Part shown: positions 35,357 through 48,003 of the stretch, piece by piece
Layout of the letters: every line of letters starts with the position of its first letter
Position numbering within the stretch: position 1 is the stretch's first letter
NCBI GenBank assembly: GCA_024803745.1
Contig: JANJXV010000025.1
Coordinates: 19,282,610 to 19,346,609, forward strand
DNA from: Megascapheus bottae
Taxonomy: Eukaryota; Chordata; Mammalia; Rodentia; Geomyidae
Length of the DNA: 64,000 nucleotides
Direction: 5' to 3'
Translations under genes and position numbers: made by a program
Notes under the pieces: model-generated
Told to the model about the DNA's origin: nothing
Seen by the model: the letters and a program-made list of their open reading frames with translations, nothing else
Databases searched by the model: none

Positions 35357-35723
35357 TCCTATATCACATGAACCACAGCTCTACTTCTGGCTTTTTGGTG
35401 GTTAATTGGAGATAAGAGTCTCATAGAGGGCCGGGAATTTGGCCGAGTGGTTAAAGTGCTTGCCTCGCATGCACGAAGACCTGGGTTCGATTCCTTGGTA
35501 CCACATGTATAGAAAAAGCCAGAAGTGGTGCTGAGGCTCAAGTGGTAGAGTTCTAGCCTTGAGAAAGTCCAAGGACAGTGCTCAGGCCCTGAGCTCAAGC
35601 CCAGGACTGGCAAAAAAAAAGTCTCATAGACATTCCTACCTAGGCTAGCTTCCAACTGAGATCCTCAGATTTCAGCCTCCTGAGTAGTTAGGAGTACAGG
35701 CATGAGTCACCATTGCCTGGCCT
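35357..35723 (-). mobile_element. B1/Geo-type SINE split by an IDL-Geo SINE
   Basis: Outer halves at 35357-35427 and 35620-35723 rejoin at gtctcataga. Confidence 0.87.
35417..35630 (+). mobile_element. IDL-Geo-type SINE nested in a SINE, 11-bp target duplication
   Basis: Element 35428-35619; agtctcataga at 35417-35427 and 35620-35630. Near-consensus, hence young. Confidence 0.92.
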
Positions 35724-36637
35724 CTTTTGTTGTTGTTGGGTTTTGTTTGTTTGTTTGTTTTAATGTTCCCAGAATATCTAAATTAATTTTGAGCAAGTTA
35801 TTGAGTGAGAAAGAAACTATAAAAAAGCAACTTCAGGGCCTAATGCAACAACAGTGCTGTTTAATTTTACACATCTGTTTCCTCCAACTTCGTGTACATT
35901 TGGGGAAATGCAGCAGCATAAAATTAAATGTGATTACAGGAAATTTTTTAAAAGAGGTATGAGCTATGAGGAGAAAAAAATAATGTATTCAACTATAGTA
36001 GCACATGTGCCAATAGGGATTATCTTCTTTTAAATAGGCTGTGCTTCCAAACTTCTTTCTCTTTTAAGGAGGATATCTAAATTTTGACAAGTAGAATATT
36101 AATTCAGCTCTTAAATATATTCTGCTTAACTGGAGTCAGAAGCCAAATCTTTTTAAAGCCACTTTTCAGAATGTAGTTGAGGCAAATTATGGATATAGAC
36201 AGCATAAGATGAGCTGTTGGCGTTCTTTCCGTGGGTAAAAGTAAGTCTGTGAACACACGGAAAATTTTTCACACCTAAAATTGAGTATGCTCTTTAACAT
36301 GGTATGACATGTATTTCTTCTTTCTCTTCCATCTCTCACATCATAAAGTGCTTCTATAGGAATTAACACAGTGGTCAGTTTCTGTCATTTTATTGCTGTT
36401 TAAGGACATCTGTCTGTCTGACAAAGGAAGTAAGTGAAGGCCTCCCTGTCCAATATAGTACATCCTTCTTTAAAAGGACTATGTTGTGCAAGTGGATGTG
36501 TTGTTTTGAATCTAGAATTACCCCTGTGCTGACATACAAAGCTAAATCTTGCTTTTATAATTAATTTTCATAGCTATAATGTTCCATGAGGGAACTTATT
36601 AGGGCTGAGAACTCTAGTAGATAGAAATATATGTTTC

Positions 36638-36781
36638 TTCTACTTGAACCACACCCCAGCTCTTTTGTACTTCAGTTATTTTTCATATCCTCTACATGGT
36701 TTTCTGGGCCAGCCTTGGACTGTGCTCTTTCTACATATCCTTCCCTCATATATGATTATAGGTTTCCACCATGCCTGATGT
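36638..36781 (-). mobile_element. Old ID/B1-like fragment
   Basis: ctacttgaaccacaccccag and tgattataggtttccaccat. Confidence 0.5.
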
Positions 36782-37239
36782 ATTTTTGGCTATGGAAAAG
36801 TCTTGCTAACTTTGACTCCTTCCCATCTCCTCTTCATAAGTGTACACTTCCATGGTGTACCACTATGCCTGGATCAATAAAGGATTCTCTACCTGTGGCA
36901 GATGAGGACTGTAGTGATTTGACTAATGAAGATACGGGGGTTTCAAAAGGGAATCCTGAGGCTGTACTTCACTCTACAGGCTCTGCTGGCCCTCTCACTT
37001 CCCACAGAATAACATTAAAGTAAACACTAATGGTGGAAAGATATCTGAGAGGGGCAGAGTGAGGTTGATGGAGGTGTAGAAGGAGTAGACACAAAAAGGG
37101 ATTTCAGGTTTTAGTAAATGCTAAAGAAGAAATGTGAGTTGCCCTCAGTTTGGCTGGGAAGACAAATGAATCTTGGTGCGGATGTACTTACTCCCTAGTG
37201 CACTCAACTACTCAGCTGTAGAAATAATTCTACTTTGAT

Positions 37240-37720
37240 AATACATTTACATGTTTAGCTCTCAACTTTCTTAGCTATTCATGGAAACTTTTACCTTCTG
37301 GATTTGAAAGAATGTGTTTTTTTTAATTGAAGAGTGGAAGAAGCCAGCTGTCTCCGAAGACTTTTGAAAAGCATTGATGATAAATTTACCCTAGGCTGAG
37401 TAGTTAACTTACTATTTTGAGGTTTTGTTCATATTTAATAACTTAGATTCCATAAAAATAAGATTAAAGATGCCTTTTTATTTACCAAACAGCTATTTAA
37501 TTTTCTCCTTGATTAAAAAATTGTAGCTTTTTAGATGAGTTCAATCACGCAATTAAAGATCAGAGCTTTTAAGTTCTACTGAGGCAATTAAATAGGTAAT
37601 ATACTTGTTTATACACTTTTACTATATAAACTCATGGCTCTACATTCTTAAAAGCACATATTCTCATTTTTGCTTCTCTGATTGATGATGAGAATTCTGG
37701 CTAAATATGTCACATTGTCA
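37240..37720. promoter_or_regulatory. Candidate conserved non-coding element
   Basis: Repeat-free part of the 23-kb intron with cacgcaattaaagatcag and ctgaggcaattaaataggt near 37546-37600. AT-rich words could arise by chance, so support is weak. Confidence 0.22.
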
Positions 37721-38969
37721 AATCAAAGACAGGAGGTCCTTTTATGAGGGGTAGGGGGATCTGGTGCAGGCTCTGAGAGGACAGATTGTGAAAAGAAATA
37801 CTAATGAGTGGTCTACACTCCTTCCTTCTTTGTCTTGGTCTAAGTACCTGTATTCACCTCTGATCATTCTCTGATGCTACCTTTGAAAAGCAAGGTAGGG
37901 ACATAATAAAAAAATAGTCCTTTATTTTTATGATCACAATTTTTAATGGAGTTATTTTTAGTTACCTAGTAATATGCGGAAAGAAAACAAACTTTCCATA
38001 TGTAACTTGCTTCCTAGATTTTTACTTATAGGAAATATATAAGTATACATTATAGAACTTACAAAACATAGTTGTCTTACAAATATGAGAATCCAGAGTC
38101 TTTCCCCTAGTGTTTTGTTGAGAATGGTTAACTCATCGCATGAGTCTTGAGAGTCTAGTCCAAGTTAGTTTATTTGGCAATATATCATGTCAACTTGGAA
38201 TTGAAACATAAAAGTCTCTGTTCCAATGGATAATCAAAAATTATCAGATGTTTTTACTGTCTTGTTTTACTTTTTTGATATTTGAGCTTATATGTGTGAG
38301 TATCTGACCACTATCAAGTGCTAATAATGTAGGTATGTGGTATTATAATTATGATTAATCACTTCATCCTTCCTGTGCACCTGTAATCCTAGCTACTCAG
38401 CCAAGGAGGTAGTTTATTATACTGTATATTACTGGGTCCAAAATTGTGTAAATTTTTATGTTAAAGCAAAGGTGATGTAATCATATGAGGACATCAGTAT
38501 TTAAAATACTTGAAACTCCCACCAAGATTAACTGCTGTGAAAACATTGTCTGTTGGAAGACACATGTGCAGCCCTATCAGCTACATAGCAGGTGCTGACT
38601 ATGAGGAGAACAAAGAAAGTGAACAGTGAGAAAGTCCGTTAAGCCAGATCCAACATTACAGCAAAACATTGCAAACATTGCAGCTTAACTTCAAAACATA
38701 CATCGCCACTAATGAGGTGAGAGCCCTGCATATTAATAAACCTACAGCTCCAGGCATAACTATCATTACCCACATCAAACATAAATACAAGATTAACACC
38801 TATGTCATTTCTGTGGAAGATGTGAGAATGCCCTGGCAGTAACTGCTCTCGCTCTTCCTGAGGATAGAAACCAGAAATAAAGGATTGAGAATAGGATTTA
38901 AGAGTAGAAAAATAAAATTAGCAATTAGTCTGTGGAGGCCTACTCAGATGAAGAAGTTTATAGGAGAAA

Positions 38970-39012
38970 ACCTAAACTCTATACGTGTGTGTGTGTGTGT
39001 GTGTCTGTCTGT
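38970..39012 (+). repeat. (GT)n microsatellite
   Basis: gtgtgt run ending in gtctgtctgt. Confidence 0.9.
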
Positions 39013-39234
39013 ATTTATATAAGCCTGCTTAGTGTTACTTTTATTTGTCTCATAATAAAGCTTTATAAAGCACCTTTGTAAAGAGGCATGTCTACCTAAA
39101 TAGATGAGTGTTTAGACAAAGTCGTGATTTCCACAGATATACAAATTTTACTTTTTATCCCTGATTTGTATAAATCTGACATTACACAGACCTCTACCCT
39201 CAGTGTAATTTAGATACCAAAGATTAAGCAGCTA

Positions 39235-39350
39235 TTTATTTTCTATCTACTACATTGCTGGCACTGTACTTGTAATAGATCCATATATAAAACAAGATTT
39301 CTCCACTCACAGAACCTACATTCTAGCAGGGGTAGAATGAAATGGAAAGC
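39235..39350 (+). repeat. Ancient mammalian repeat fragment, family not assigned
   Basis: ctatctactacattgctggc, acaagatttctccactcaca and cctacattctagcaggggt; same pattern as 26215-26300. Confidence 0.5.
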
Positions 39351-40045
39351 AATAACTCCAATAAGTGAACACAGTATAGTAGAAACTGCTTAGAAAAGGC
39401 CATAAATGGGCTGCAAAGCATGGGTTGTAGTATTAATCAAATAGACCTCACACAGAAGATGAGTTTGAAGTGAAGACCTGAAGAAAGAGTGGGGCTAATC
39501 AAGTCGATATGCATTGGAACAGTTAGTGTACAATCCAAGAGTGGGCCTGTGCCCTGGAGTATTTATGGGCCAACAAAGAAGTCAGCTTATCTGCAACCAA
39601 GTGTATGGAATGCACTTTACCCAGCTGTTACTAAGCTGTTTCAGTAACCAGGTGATTTTAGTGACCTAGATGAGGGAAATAATTGTGAGGAAGGGAAGAA
39701 GTGACCAGATTCTGAATATATTTTAAATGTAGGTTCAATTGAACTTCTTGAAGGGTTACTTATAGATTTTTAGACAGAGGGAGAAATTTTTAGACAGAAT
39801 TTTTAGCAATTTATTGTGGAAAATGCTTTCTGTTGTTAGAAATGTCTCAGGATGTTGGGGTGTCACATGGGAATAAGTACACTGCTTCTAAAGGAACTTG
39901 GCAAAGCAAGATTTTTACTTCTGCAGAAGGGTGAGCTATTAACAGGAAGGCATCTAAGCAAGCACACTTGGTGGACACTTTGTCCCGGTTTTAGCTCTAA
40001 TGCCTTACTGATTCTTGTCAGTGATTGGTCAGAACTTAGGTTTAT

Positions 40046-40284
40046 AGCTGGGCGCAGTGGCTTATGCCTATAATCCTAGCTACTCAGGAGGCTGAGATCT
40101 GAGGATCAAGGTTCAAAGCCAGCCTGGGCACAAAAGGACCTGAGACTCTTCAATGATCCTCTAGAAAACCGGAAGTGGGGCTTGGCCCAGGGGTAGGGCA
40201 GTAACCTTGAGTTGAAGAGCTCAGGGACAGCATCCAGGCCCAGAGTTCAAGCCCCATGACTCCCTCCCCCCCCCCCAAAAAAAA
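40046..40284 (+). mobile_element. B1/Geo-type SINE, near-consensus
   Basis: gctgggcgcagtggcttatg head; aggtttat flanks both ends. Confidence 0.9.
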
Positions 40285-40393
40285 GGTTTATCTGATCAGC
40301 CAAAACCAAGACACCAGTGGCCTTACCAGAACAATTCTTACTTTGCTGGTGCCCTGCTACTTGCACCATTTCTTCAGCCTGTTTTTTTTCGGT

Positions 40394-40640
40394 TTTGTTT
40401 TTGTTTTTTTATTAATGGGTCATGGGGCTTGAACTCTGGGCCTGGGCGCTGTCACTGAGCTCTTCAGCTCAAAGCAACCACCCTACTCCTGAACCACAAC
40501 ACCACTTCCCATTTTCTAGTAGTTCATTGGAGATAAGAGTCTCTCGTTCTTTAGTACCTGGGGTGGCTTTGAACCTTGATCTTCAGGTCTCAGTCTCCTG
40601 AGTAGCTAGGATTACAGGTATGAGCCACTGCACAAGGCTA
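40394..40640 (-). mobile_element. B1/Geo-type SINE
   Basis: gtcatggggcttgaactctg to ggattacaggtatgagccac. Confidence 0.9.
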
Positions 40641-40844
40641 GAAAAATGATTCTTGTAACAGGATGTAGCTTAAAATTATAGAATGATAGCTACCCTTAAA
40701 ATGATAGTGCTTTTGTCCAGCAGCAATTTTGTCAGAAAAGTTTCTAACTTCTACAATTCCTCTCTGTTGTTTTATGTTCTTTCTTCAAATCTAGTCAGCA
40801 TCCAATAGGATAATTCACTAACATCCAGTAGGATATTTTATAAG

Positions 40845-41068
40845 AAACAGGTGTTTGGGGCCGGGAGTTTGGCCTAGTGGTTAAAGTGCTTGCCTAGCAT
40901 GCATGAAGATCCAGGTTCGATTCCTCAGTACCACATATAGAAAAAAGCCGGAAGTGGTGCTGAGGTTCAAGTGGTGGAGCTCTAGCCTTGAGAAAGTCCA
41001 AGGACAGTGCTCAGGCCCTGAACTCAAGCCCAGGACTGGCAAAAAAAAAAAAAAAAACAGGTGTTTGG
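40845..41068 (+). mobile_element. IDL-Geo-type SINE with perfect 14-bp target duplication
   Basis: Element 40859-41054; aaacaggtgtttgg at 40845-40858 and 41055-41068. Confidence 0.93.
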
Positions 41069-41079
41069 TGAGGGCAGTT

Positions 41080-42670
41080 TCAGTTCATCTCTGAGCAAGA
41101 CCTCTTACCTAAGAGATACAGCAACCACACACAGTCATTACTCTGAAAACAATTACTGAAGAGGTAAATATAGGTAACAGATTCCTTTCTATTTTTCAAA
41201 CCATTGTTCCATTGAGCTAGTAAATAGATTGTCTGTCTTAGAGTTTTCAGCTAACTCCAGAGTGGTCAATTCTTATAGGGCCTTTAGCATTGGCCTCTGA
41301 TTGCCAGATTACCCCCTTTTTAGCTAATGTCCCTAGTATAGTTAATAAACCCTGCTGATAATAATAAATGTTCAGTCTATCTGACTTATTTTTTACAGTG
41401 GTCCATCAGTGTAGGCTGGATTTTAAACCTGTGGCTATCTGATTTCTTGCCTTAAATTCACTGGGAACCCCAATAATAGTTATGTAAATATGTAAATACC
41501 TTCTGCAGACAAGGTTCCTCCCTGCCTAGTATAGGATGCTCATTGGAGACTATCAGATTGACAAAATACCAGATTTGAAAGAGACACCCACTGAACCAAA
41601 GCACAAGTTCCACTCCAGTTGTCCAGTAGGGCTTCTAACACTACACATCTACCCTAGTTATGGTTAGTTCTGACTGAGTTCCCTTACTACATCTGGGCAA
41701 GCTTCTCAGAAATGCCATTTTTTCCCCCACCTAGAGAGGCAAAGGGTATATACTTAGCTTCTGGAGAAGGTGGGGCAGGTGGTGGGGAAGAGCTGACTAT
41801 TTTTAGACTTAGATCTTTAATTATTGGGAATAGCAATGACATGACAAGTTACCCCAGGCTGCATCTTTCTGCTAGTGAGATCTCATGCATATGGGGTCTA
41901 AGGTCTGTACTAGCATGAATGGGACACCAGTTGAGCTTTGGGCCTCTCTGCTGTGCAAGTATAACAGATGCTTTTATTTTATGTATAGACTGAATATTTA
42001 ATTCATTCCACCCACACATTAGTTTCCCTGTATCCATTCTCATTTGCTATGGTCTATGACTTGAATTTTGGGTCAACCCAGTGGGTCAGCTCCTGAGGTC
42101 CCAATTCCATATATCCTAGGATCTACTAGAGGATCCCTCCAGGCCTCAGAGCCAAGGATAGTCACTTCAAAGGGATTAGTGAGTAGGAGTTTTGGTCTTC
42201 AAATAGTTTCCCACTCAGGGCATAGATTCCCCACCAGGCAGTATCTGACAGGTACCAAACCAGCTGCGTATTAAGAGAATGGGTGATGTCTGTGACCAAT
42301 CTGGTAGGGAACCCCCTCTCTCTGTATCTTGGGATTACCTCTCTCAAAGTCTTTACAGATTAGGAGAATCAGTTTAGTCCTTCAGATAGGAAGCCACGGT
42401 ATCTTGAATGAATCCAACCTCAGTCTGTTGTATTAATCATGAGCAGGATTTCCTTCTGAAATGAAATCAAGTTTATCCTCATATCAGGACATGGATTCAA
42501 GATCAGTGAGGGTAAGCAAAGAACTCAAGAAGGAGGGGTTTGAAAAGCCCCACAATCTGAGAGAAAACAAAGTAGAGAAGAGATCCAGCACAGAGTTGAA
42601 GCAACATTCTGGAACTTAAATACGTTTCTTGTAGACAAGATCTTACCCTTTGCTGCTGATCAAACCTTGC
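41080..42670. other. SINE-free unclassified stretch
   Basis: About 1.6 kb with no SINE, L1 or microsatellite recognised and somewhat higher GC than its surroundings. It could be an old LTR or other retroelement, or unique intron. No terminal repeat or open frame was found. Confidence 0.4.
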
Positions 42671-43040
42671 TTTTCTTTTCTTTCTTTCTTTTTTTTTTTT
42701 TTCCAAATAGGACCTGATTAAGCATGAACTGTTTGAACAGGTTTGAGCTGAGCAACTATGAAGTAGTCTGCTTACCTCAACCATAGTCAGGTGGTTTCCA
42801 TCTATTCGTTTATCTAGGAAGAACCATCCATACACAGTTCATCACATGTCTTAAAGGGGGTTTCTTGTAAATGTGGTCTGACATATGCCTGTCAGGTTGA
42901 GGCAGCTGTGGTAAGTATTTGACACTTGCCTCCCACCACTTGGCTGTGTTTGGTGCCCATTCAAAGTATGAGGTATTCCTTTTTTGTCCCAGTTGTTGAG
43001 AGCAATCTTGACTAGCTTTAACTATTTCCTTTCCCTGAAA

Positions 43041-43084
43041 TATGTCCTTATGGCATCTCATATATGTCCTTATGGCATCTCATA
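43041..43084 (+). repeat. 22-bp tandem duplication
   Basis: tatgtccttatggcatctca occurs twice in direct succession with identical sequence. Confidence 0.95.
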
Positions 43085-43159
43085 TCTTTCTGTACTTGCT
43101 GATTTCTCCTCTTTAAATTTGTGTTTTGCAATAACGCTCATAAAAAAATTTTGCCTTTC

Positions 43160-43402
43160 TTTTTTTTTTTTTTGGTCAGTGGTGGGTCTTTAACCCTGGG
43201 CCTGGGTACTGTCCCTGAGCTCTTCAGCTCAAGGCTAGTGCACTACCACTTTGAGCCACAGCGCCACTTCCAGTTTTCTGGTAATTCATTGGAGATAAGA
43301 GTCTCATGGACTTTTGTGCCAGGGCTGGCTTTGAACTGCAGTCCTCAGATCTCAGCTTTCTGAGTAGCTAGGATTACAGACATGAGCCACCAGCCCTTGG
43401 CT
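43160..43402 (-). mobile_element. B1/Geo-type SINE
   Basis: T-run to gacatgagccaccagccc; attttg(c/t)cttt flanks suggest a target duplication. Confidence 0.9.
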
Positions 43403-43678
43403 AATTTTGTCTTTTTAAAAATAAAATACTCTGTATCCAGGAAGAAAAGCAAGCTTAAGCTGTTTTTCTGTGGTACAATGATTTTGGTTTAAGACTCTTA
43501 CATGGTAAATAAACTTCAAAACCTTGCTTCTGGTTGAGTTTGAAACTGTCTTTTTTCCCCTTGACTTGAAACAGTTAATTCCTGAATGTGTATCAACATC
43601 CATTCTGAAGGTATTTACACACACACTCACTCACTAAGTTTTAGTTTCTGGACAAGTAAAATTTCATAAAAAGTGAGC

Positions 43679-43945
43679 TCAGCCATGTACTGGTGGCTTA
43701 CATCTATAATCCTGGCTACTCAGGAGCTGAGATCTGGAGATCCTGGTTCAGAGCCTGAGTGGACAGAAAATCTCTGAGCTTATCTCTAGTTATCTACCAA
43801 AAAGCCAGAAATGGAGCTATGGCTCAAAGTGGTAGATTGCTAGATTTAAGCACCAAAGTTGAGGGCCAGTGCCCAGGTCCTGAGTTCAAGCATCAAAACT
43901 GTCAAAAAAAAAAAGAAAGAAAGAAAGAAAAAGAAAAACAAAAGC
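43679..43945 (+). mobile_element. B1/Geo-type SINE with (GAAA)n tail
   Basis: ggtggcttacatctataatc head; the A-tail has become gaaagaaagaaagaaa. Confidence 0.87.
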
Positions 43946-43984
43946 GATTTCAAAAATGAAAGTTGGCCCCATTAATTTAGAGTA

Positions 43985-45795
43985 CTCTCAGACCTTTCCT
44001 TGAACATTCTTCCCAACAGACTATCTAGGGAATGGCCGTAGCCTCATTTCTCTTCGCCTCATCCTAATGGACATACATAGTTTTTTCACTATTATGATCC
44101 TTTGTTAGGAGAATCCTAAATGTATACTAATTGTTACAAATGAGATAAACCATGGAGCCTATGTTTCTTTGGGTCTAGCTTACTTCACCTAATAGAATTT
44201 TTTCCAAGTCTTTCCATTTCATTACAAATGGGGCAAGGTCATTCTTTCTGGTGGCAGTGTAGAATTTCATTGTGTATAATTACCATATCTTCTTGATCCA
44301 TCCATTTACTGAGGGGCATCTGGGTTGGTTCCATATCTTAGCAGTGGTAAGTAATGCTGCAATGAACATCGTTGTGCTGGTAGGTTTAATATGGCCTTGT
44401 TTCTGGATATGTGGGATAATGCCCAGGAGTGGGATTGCTGGATCATAGGGGAGCTCTATGTTTTTAGTCTTTTGAGAAACCTCCATACTGCTTTCCAGAG
44501 TGGTTAGACAAGTTTACATTCCCACCAACAGTGCAGTAGTGATCCCTTTTGGCTACATCCCCACCAGCATCTGTTGTTACTAAATTTCTTGATAATCCCA
44601 TTCTAACTGGTGTGAGGTGAAATCTCAAAGTTGTTTTTTCATTTGCATTTCTTTTGTGGCCAGAATGTGTCTATAGGCCATTTTTATTTCTTCCTTAGAG
44701 AAGTCTCTCTTTAAGTCTTTAGCCCACCTCTTAATAGAATGGTTGTTTCTTTGAGGGTTTGTTTTGTCTTGAGCTATAGGCATATTTTAGATATAAGACC
44801 CTTGTCTGTTGTATGGCAAGTGAAGATCTTCTCCCACTCTATGGGCTTCTTGTTTATCCTGCTGGCTATGTCCTTTGCCATACAGAAGCTCTGTAGTTTA
44901 ATGCAGTCCCATTTGTCCAAACTTACTTTAATTTGTTGTGTTTCTGGGCCTTTATTAAGAAAATTTTGCCCCATACCAAGGAGCTCAAGTGTGTCTCCTA
45001 TTTCTTCAAATTTTTCAGGGTATCTGCTTTTACCTCAAGGTCTCTGATCCATTTGGAATTGATTCTGGTGCAGGGAGACAGATAAGGATCCAACTTTAGT
45101 TTTCTACAACTGCTTAACCAATTCTGCCAGCATCATTTGTTGAAGTGCGGTCTTTCTTCCAGCCAGTATTCTTGGCTCCTTTATCAAAGATAAGGCGGCC
45201 ATAGGTCTGTGGGTTGATTTCTGGGTCTTTAGTTCTATTTCATTGGTCTTTGGGCCTGTTCTTGTGCCACTACCAACCTGTTTTGATTACTGTAGCTTTG
45301 TAGTAGAGTTTGAAGTTTGGATTGTTTTTACCATACGGGGTCTTTTATTATTCCATATAAATTTTTGGATTGCTTTCTCTACTTTGATAAAATAGGACAT
45401 TGGAATATTGATGGGATTGCATTAAATTTGTAGATAGCCTTTGGCAGGATTGCCATTTTCATGTTAATTCTTCCAATCCGGAAGCATGGGAGGTTATTCC
45501 ACTTCCTTAGATCTGTTTTAATTTCCTTTTTCAAGTTTCTGAAGTTTTCATCACAGAGATCCTTTACTTCCTTGGTTAAGTTAATTCCTAAGTATTTTAT
45601 TTTCTTTGAGGCTGTTGCAAAAGGAATTGCTTTCCTGATTTCAACCTTTCTTTTCATTGTTGGTATACAGGAAAGCCATTGATTTTTTTTTAGGGTTAAT
45701 TTTATACTCTGCCACTTTACCAGAGTTTTGTGTTAGTTCAAGTAGCTTAGAGTGCAGTCCAATAGGCTCCTTTACATACAGAGTCATGTCATCAA
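43985..45795 (-). mobile_element. 5'-truncated L1, antisense, with ORF2 C-terminal remnants
   Basis: Minus-strand frames keep ELPYDPAIPLLGI and MFIAALLTTAKIWNQPRCPS (44486-44280), and KKIKYLGINLTKEVKDL with FRIGRINMKMAILPKAIYKF (45657-45379), all characteristic of the L1 ORF2p thumb/C-terminal region. Frameshifts separate them. The reverse-transcriptase core and endonuclease are missing, so it cannot move on its own. Confidence 0.93.
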
Positions 45796-45799
45796 GCAA

Positions 45800-46560
45800 C
45801 CACTCACTTTTAACAGAAAAGATTTTAACACATAGTTTTTTGCATGTGTCCGAAGAGAAAACTCCACCAAAATGGAGTGAAATTCCTGGTAATGTCAAGT
45901 ACTGAAGATAATATGGAACAGCAAAAATACATTACAAAGTAAATAATAGTTTGCTAATTATTCTACATCATTATCTGGCAATTCTCCTTTGTATTTGTTC
46001 AAGAGTAATGAAGCAGGTATCCACAAAAAACACTTACAGACAACTGTTCACATTGGCTTTCTTCATAAAAGCTTCAAATTTCCAATTGGAAACAACCAGT
46101 ATTTCCCTGGGCTAGTAAATGGATAAACAAATTGTGGTGCCATGACTCAGCAATAAAGAAGAATGGGTCCTGGTGTCTTATGCCTGAAATCCTAGCTACT
46201 CAGGAGTTTGAGACCTACGGATCTCAGTTCAAAGCCAGCCTGGACAGGAATGTCCATGACACTTTTATCTCCAAATAACCACCAGAAAACCAGAAGTGGC
46301 ACTGTGGCTCCAAGCAGTAGAGCACTTTAGCAGAAAAGCTCAGGGATGGCAACCAGGCCTTGAGTTCAAGACCCCTTTTCTCCCCCAGCCAAAAGACAGA
46401 GGGGGTAGGGCGGGGGGGGGGGATGGACTTCTGATAAACAGCAACAAAGATGATTATAACTACTTTATGTTAAGATGAAAGAAGTCAGCCTCAAAGGACC
46501 ACTCACTGGTGTGATTTCACTTATATGACATTCTAGAAAAAAAACGAGAGAATATTCCCC
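45800..46560 (+). mobile_element. Old L1 3' end, sense, containing a SINE
   Basis: aatttccaattggaaacaac, tggataaacaaattgtggtg and, after the SINE, gtgatttcacttatatgaca with attctagaaaaaaaac, as in old L1 tails. It abuts the antisense L1 head-to-head. Confidence 0.65.
46160..46378 (+). mobile_element. B1/Geo-type SINE
   Basis: tgtcttatgcctgaaatcct head; gcactgtggctccaagcagt right half. Confidence 0.85.
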
Positions 46561-46668
46561 ATCTTGATATCTGAAAAGAGTAACTTTTATTGCATATAAA
46601 GTATGCTTCAGGAAAGGAGACACAAGGAAACCCTTTTAGATCTACCCATGTTCTGCTTTGAGGGGAAA

Positions 46669-46676
46669 TTGTGTGT

Positions 46677-46738
<62 letters not shown>
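46669..46738 (+). repeat. (GT)n microsatellite
   Basis: About 34 units with one at interruption. Confidence 0.96.
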
Positions 46739-47159
46739 ACATAATCTCCCCTGCCCAAATCACCAAATCAGAAACTATATTTTCAAAGTGGCTTGGCCTG
46801 TGACTCCATGGCTCCTACAAAATCCTCTGTAGATTTGGTCTAGCGACTTAGTAGCTTAGAAACAATTCAACCAGCCAGCAAGCCAGAATAACCCCTCGTA
46901 ATTTAAAGAACATCTAGTATGCCAGAAACAGAAAAAAAAAGTGTTGAGAGTGGGGAAGGGTTAACTTTTGGGTTAGCAGCAAAAGATACTATTATTATTA
47001 GCACAGTACCATGGTAGTGTTCAAGATTGTGTCTGAAAGTTAGGATTTCTAGCAAAGCTAAATTAGGCACAGAACATGGTGGCATAGCTCCTAGGAGTTG
47101 GAGTACAGCCTAGGCAAAGTTAGCAAGCTGGCATCTCGGTGAACAAGGCAGAAAAGGGC

Positions 47160-47250
47160 TAGGAATATAGAAGAATTGGTCCAGTGCTTGCCTGGTGTGT
47201 GCTCGGCCGGAGTTTCAAGGACCTGAGTTCAATACCCAAGTACAGATGGG
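47160..47250 (+). mobile_element. Old ID-like monomer
   Basis: ccagtgcttgcctggtgtgt and cctgagttcaatacccaagt (B box). Confidence 0.55.
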
Positions 47251-47771
47251 AGAGGTTCTTTAATAAAAGACTTGGGGGACAAAAATATTAGTCTGATTAC
47301 TGTTAAGTTATAGCTGATGAAATGAAATTTGTACAAAACTTGTGCAGCTATCTTCTTTTGCAGAGTTCTATAAAGCTGTTACTTAGCTGTGTTATATTGA
47401 GGTCTGAAATAATCGAAACCAATTGTTTGGCTTTCTGAAAGACATGGTTTTCTAAAAGGACTGGTTAGTGTTTGAGTGATCCAAGGCAATTTAGAGGAGT
47501 CATCCCCAGTTGGTTTTATGTTGCCATGGGTAATGATGGGAGAGCTGGGTGTGCGAGCTGTCTTCTCTGAGCTCTGGGACTGTTTAGAAGGATCTGGAAG
47601 GGAGTGTTTACTTTGAGCAATTATTAGGGGTGAGAATCCTTTAGATGCAATCCTTTGAATGTAAATATAAATCACATACCAATGCTATAGCATATCCTAA
47701 CTCAGGATTATTTGTGATTTTGAAAAAAAAAAAGTGACTAGTTTTTCTTTATATTTAAAAGATGTTTGTTC

Positions 47772-48003
47772 ATTTCTTTTGTGCTTTGAACAGGGCCTGG
47801 GTAATTTTTTTTTTTTTTTTTTTTTTTTTTTGCTAAAGCTGGCACTCTTACCACTTGAGCCACAGCTATACTTCCAGCTTTTTGTTAGTTAATTGGGAAT
47901 TAAAGTCTCACAGGCTTTTCTGCCCAGGTTGGCTTAGAACTGTGATCCTTAGATTTTAGCCTCCTGAGTAGCTAGGATTACAGGCATGAGCCACCAGCTT
48001 CCA
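47772..48003 (-). mobile_element. B1/Geo-type SINE with a 25-base T-run inside the right monomer
   Basis: gaacagggcctgggtaa is followed by a T-run that replaces part of the right half, then gccacagctatacttccagc and a normal B1-like end. Confidence 0.8.

Noticed and set aside
44280..45898. Minus-strand frames as possible reverse-transcriptase genes
   Set aside because: Short, mutually frameshifted pieces of a 5'-truncated L1 ORF2; no functional polymerase or endonuclease domain.
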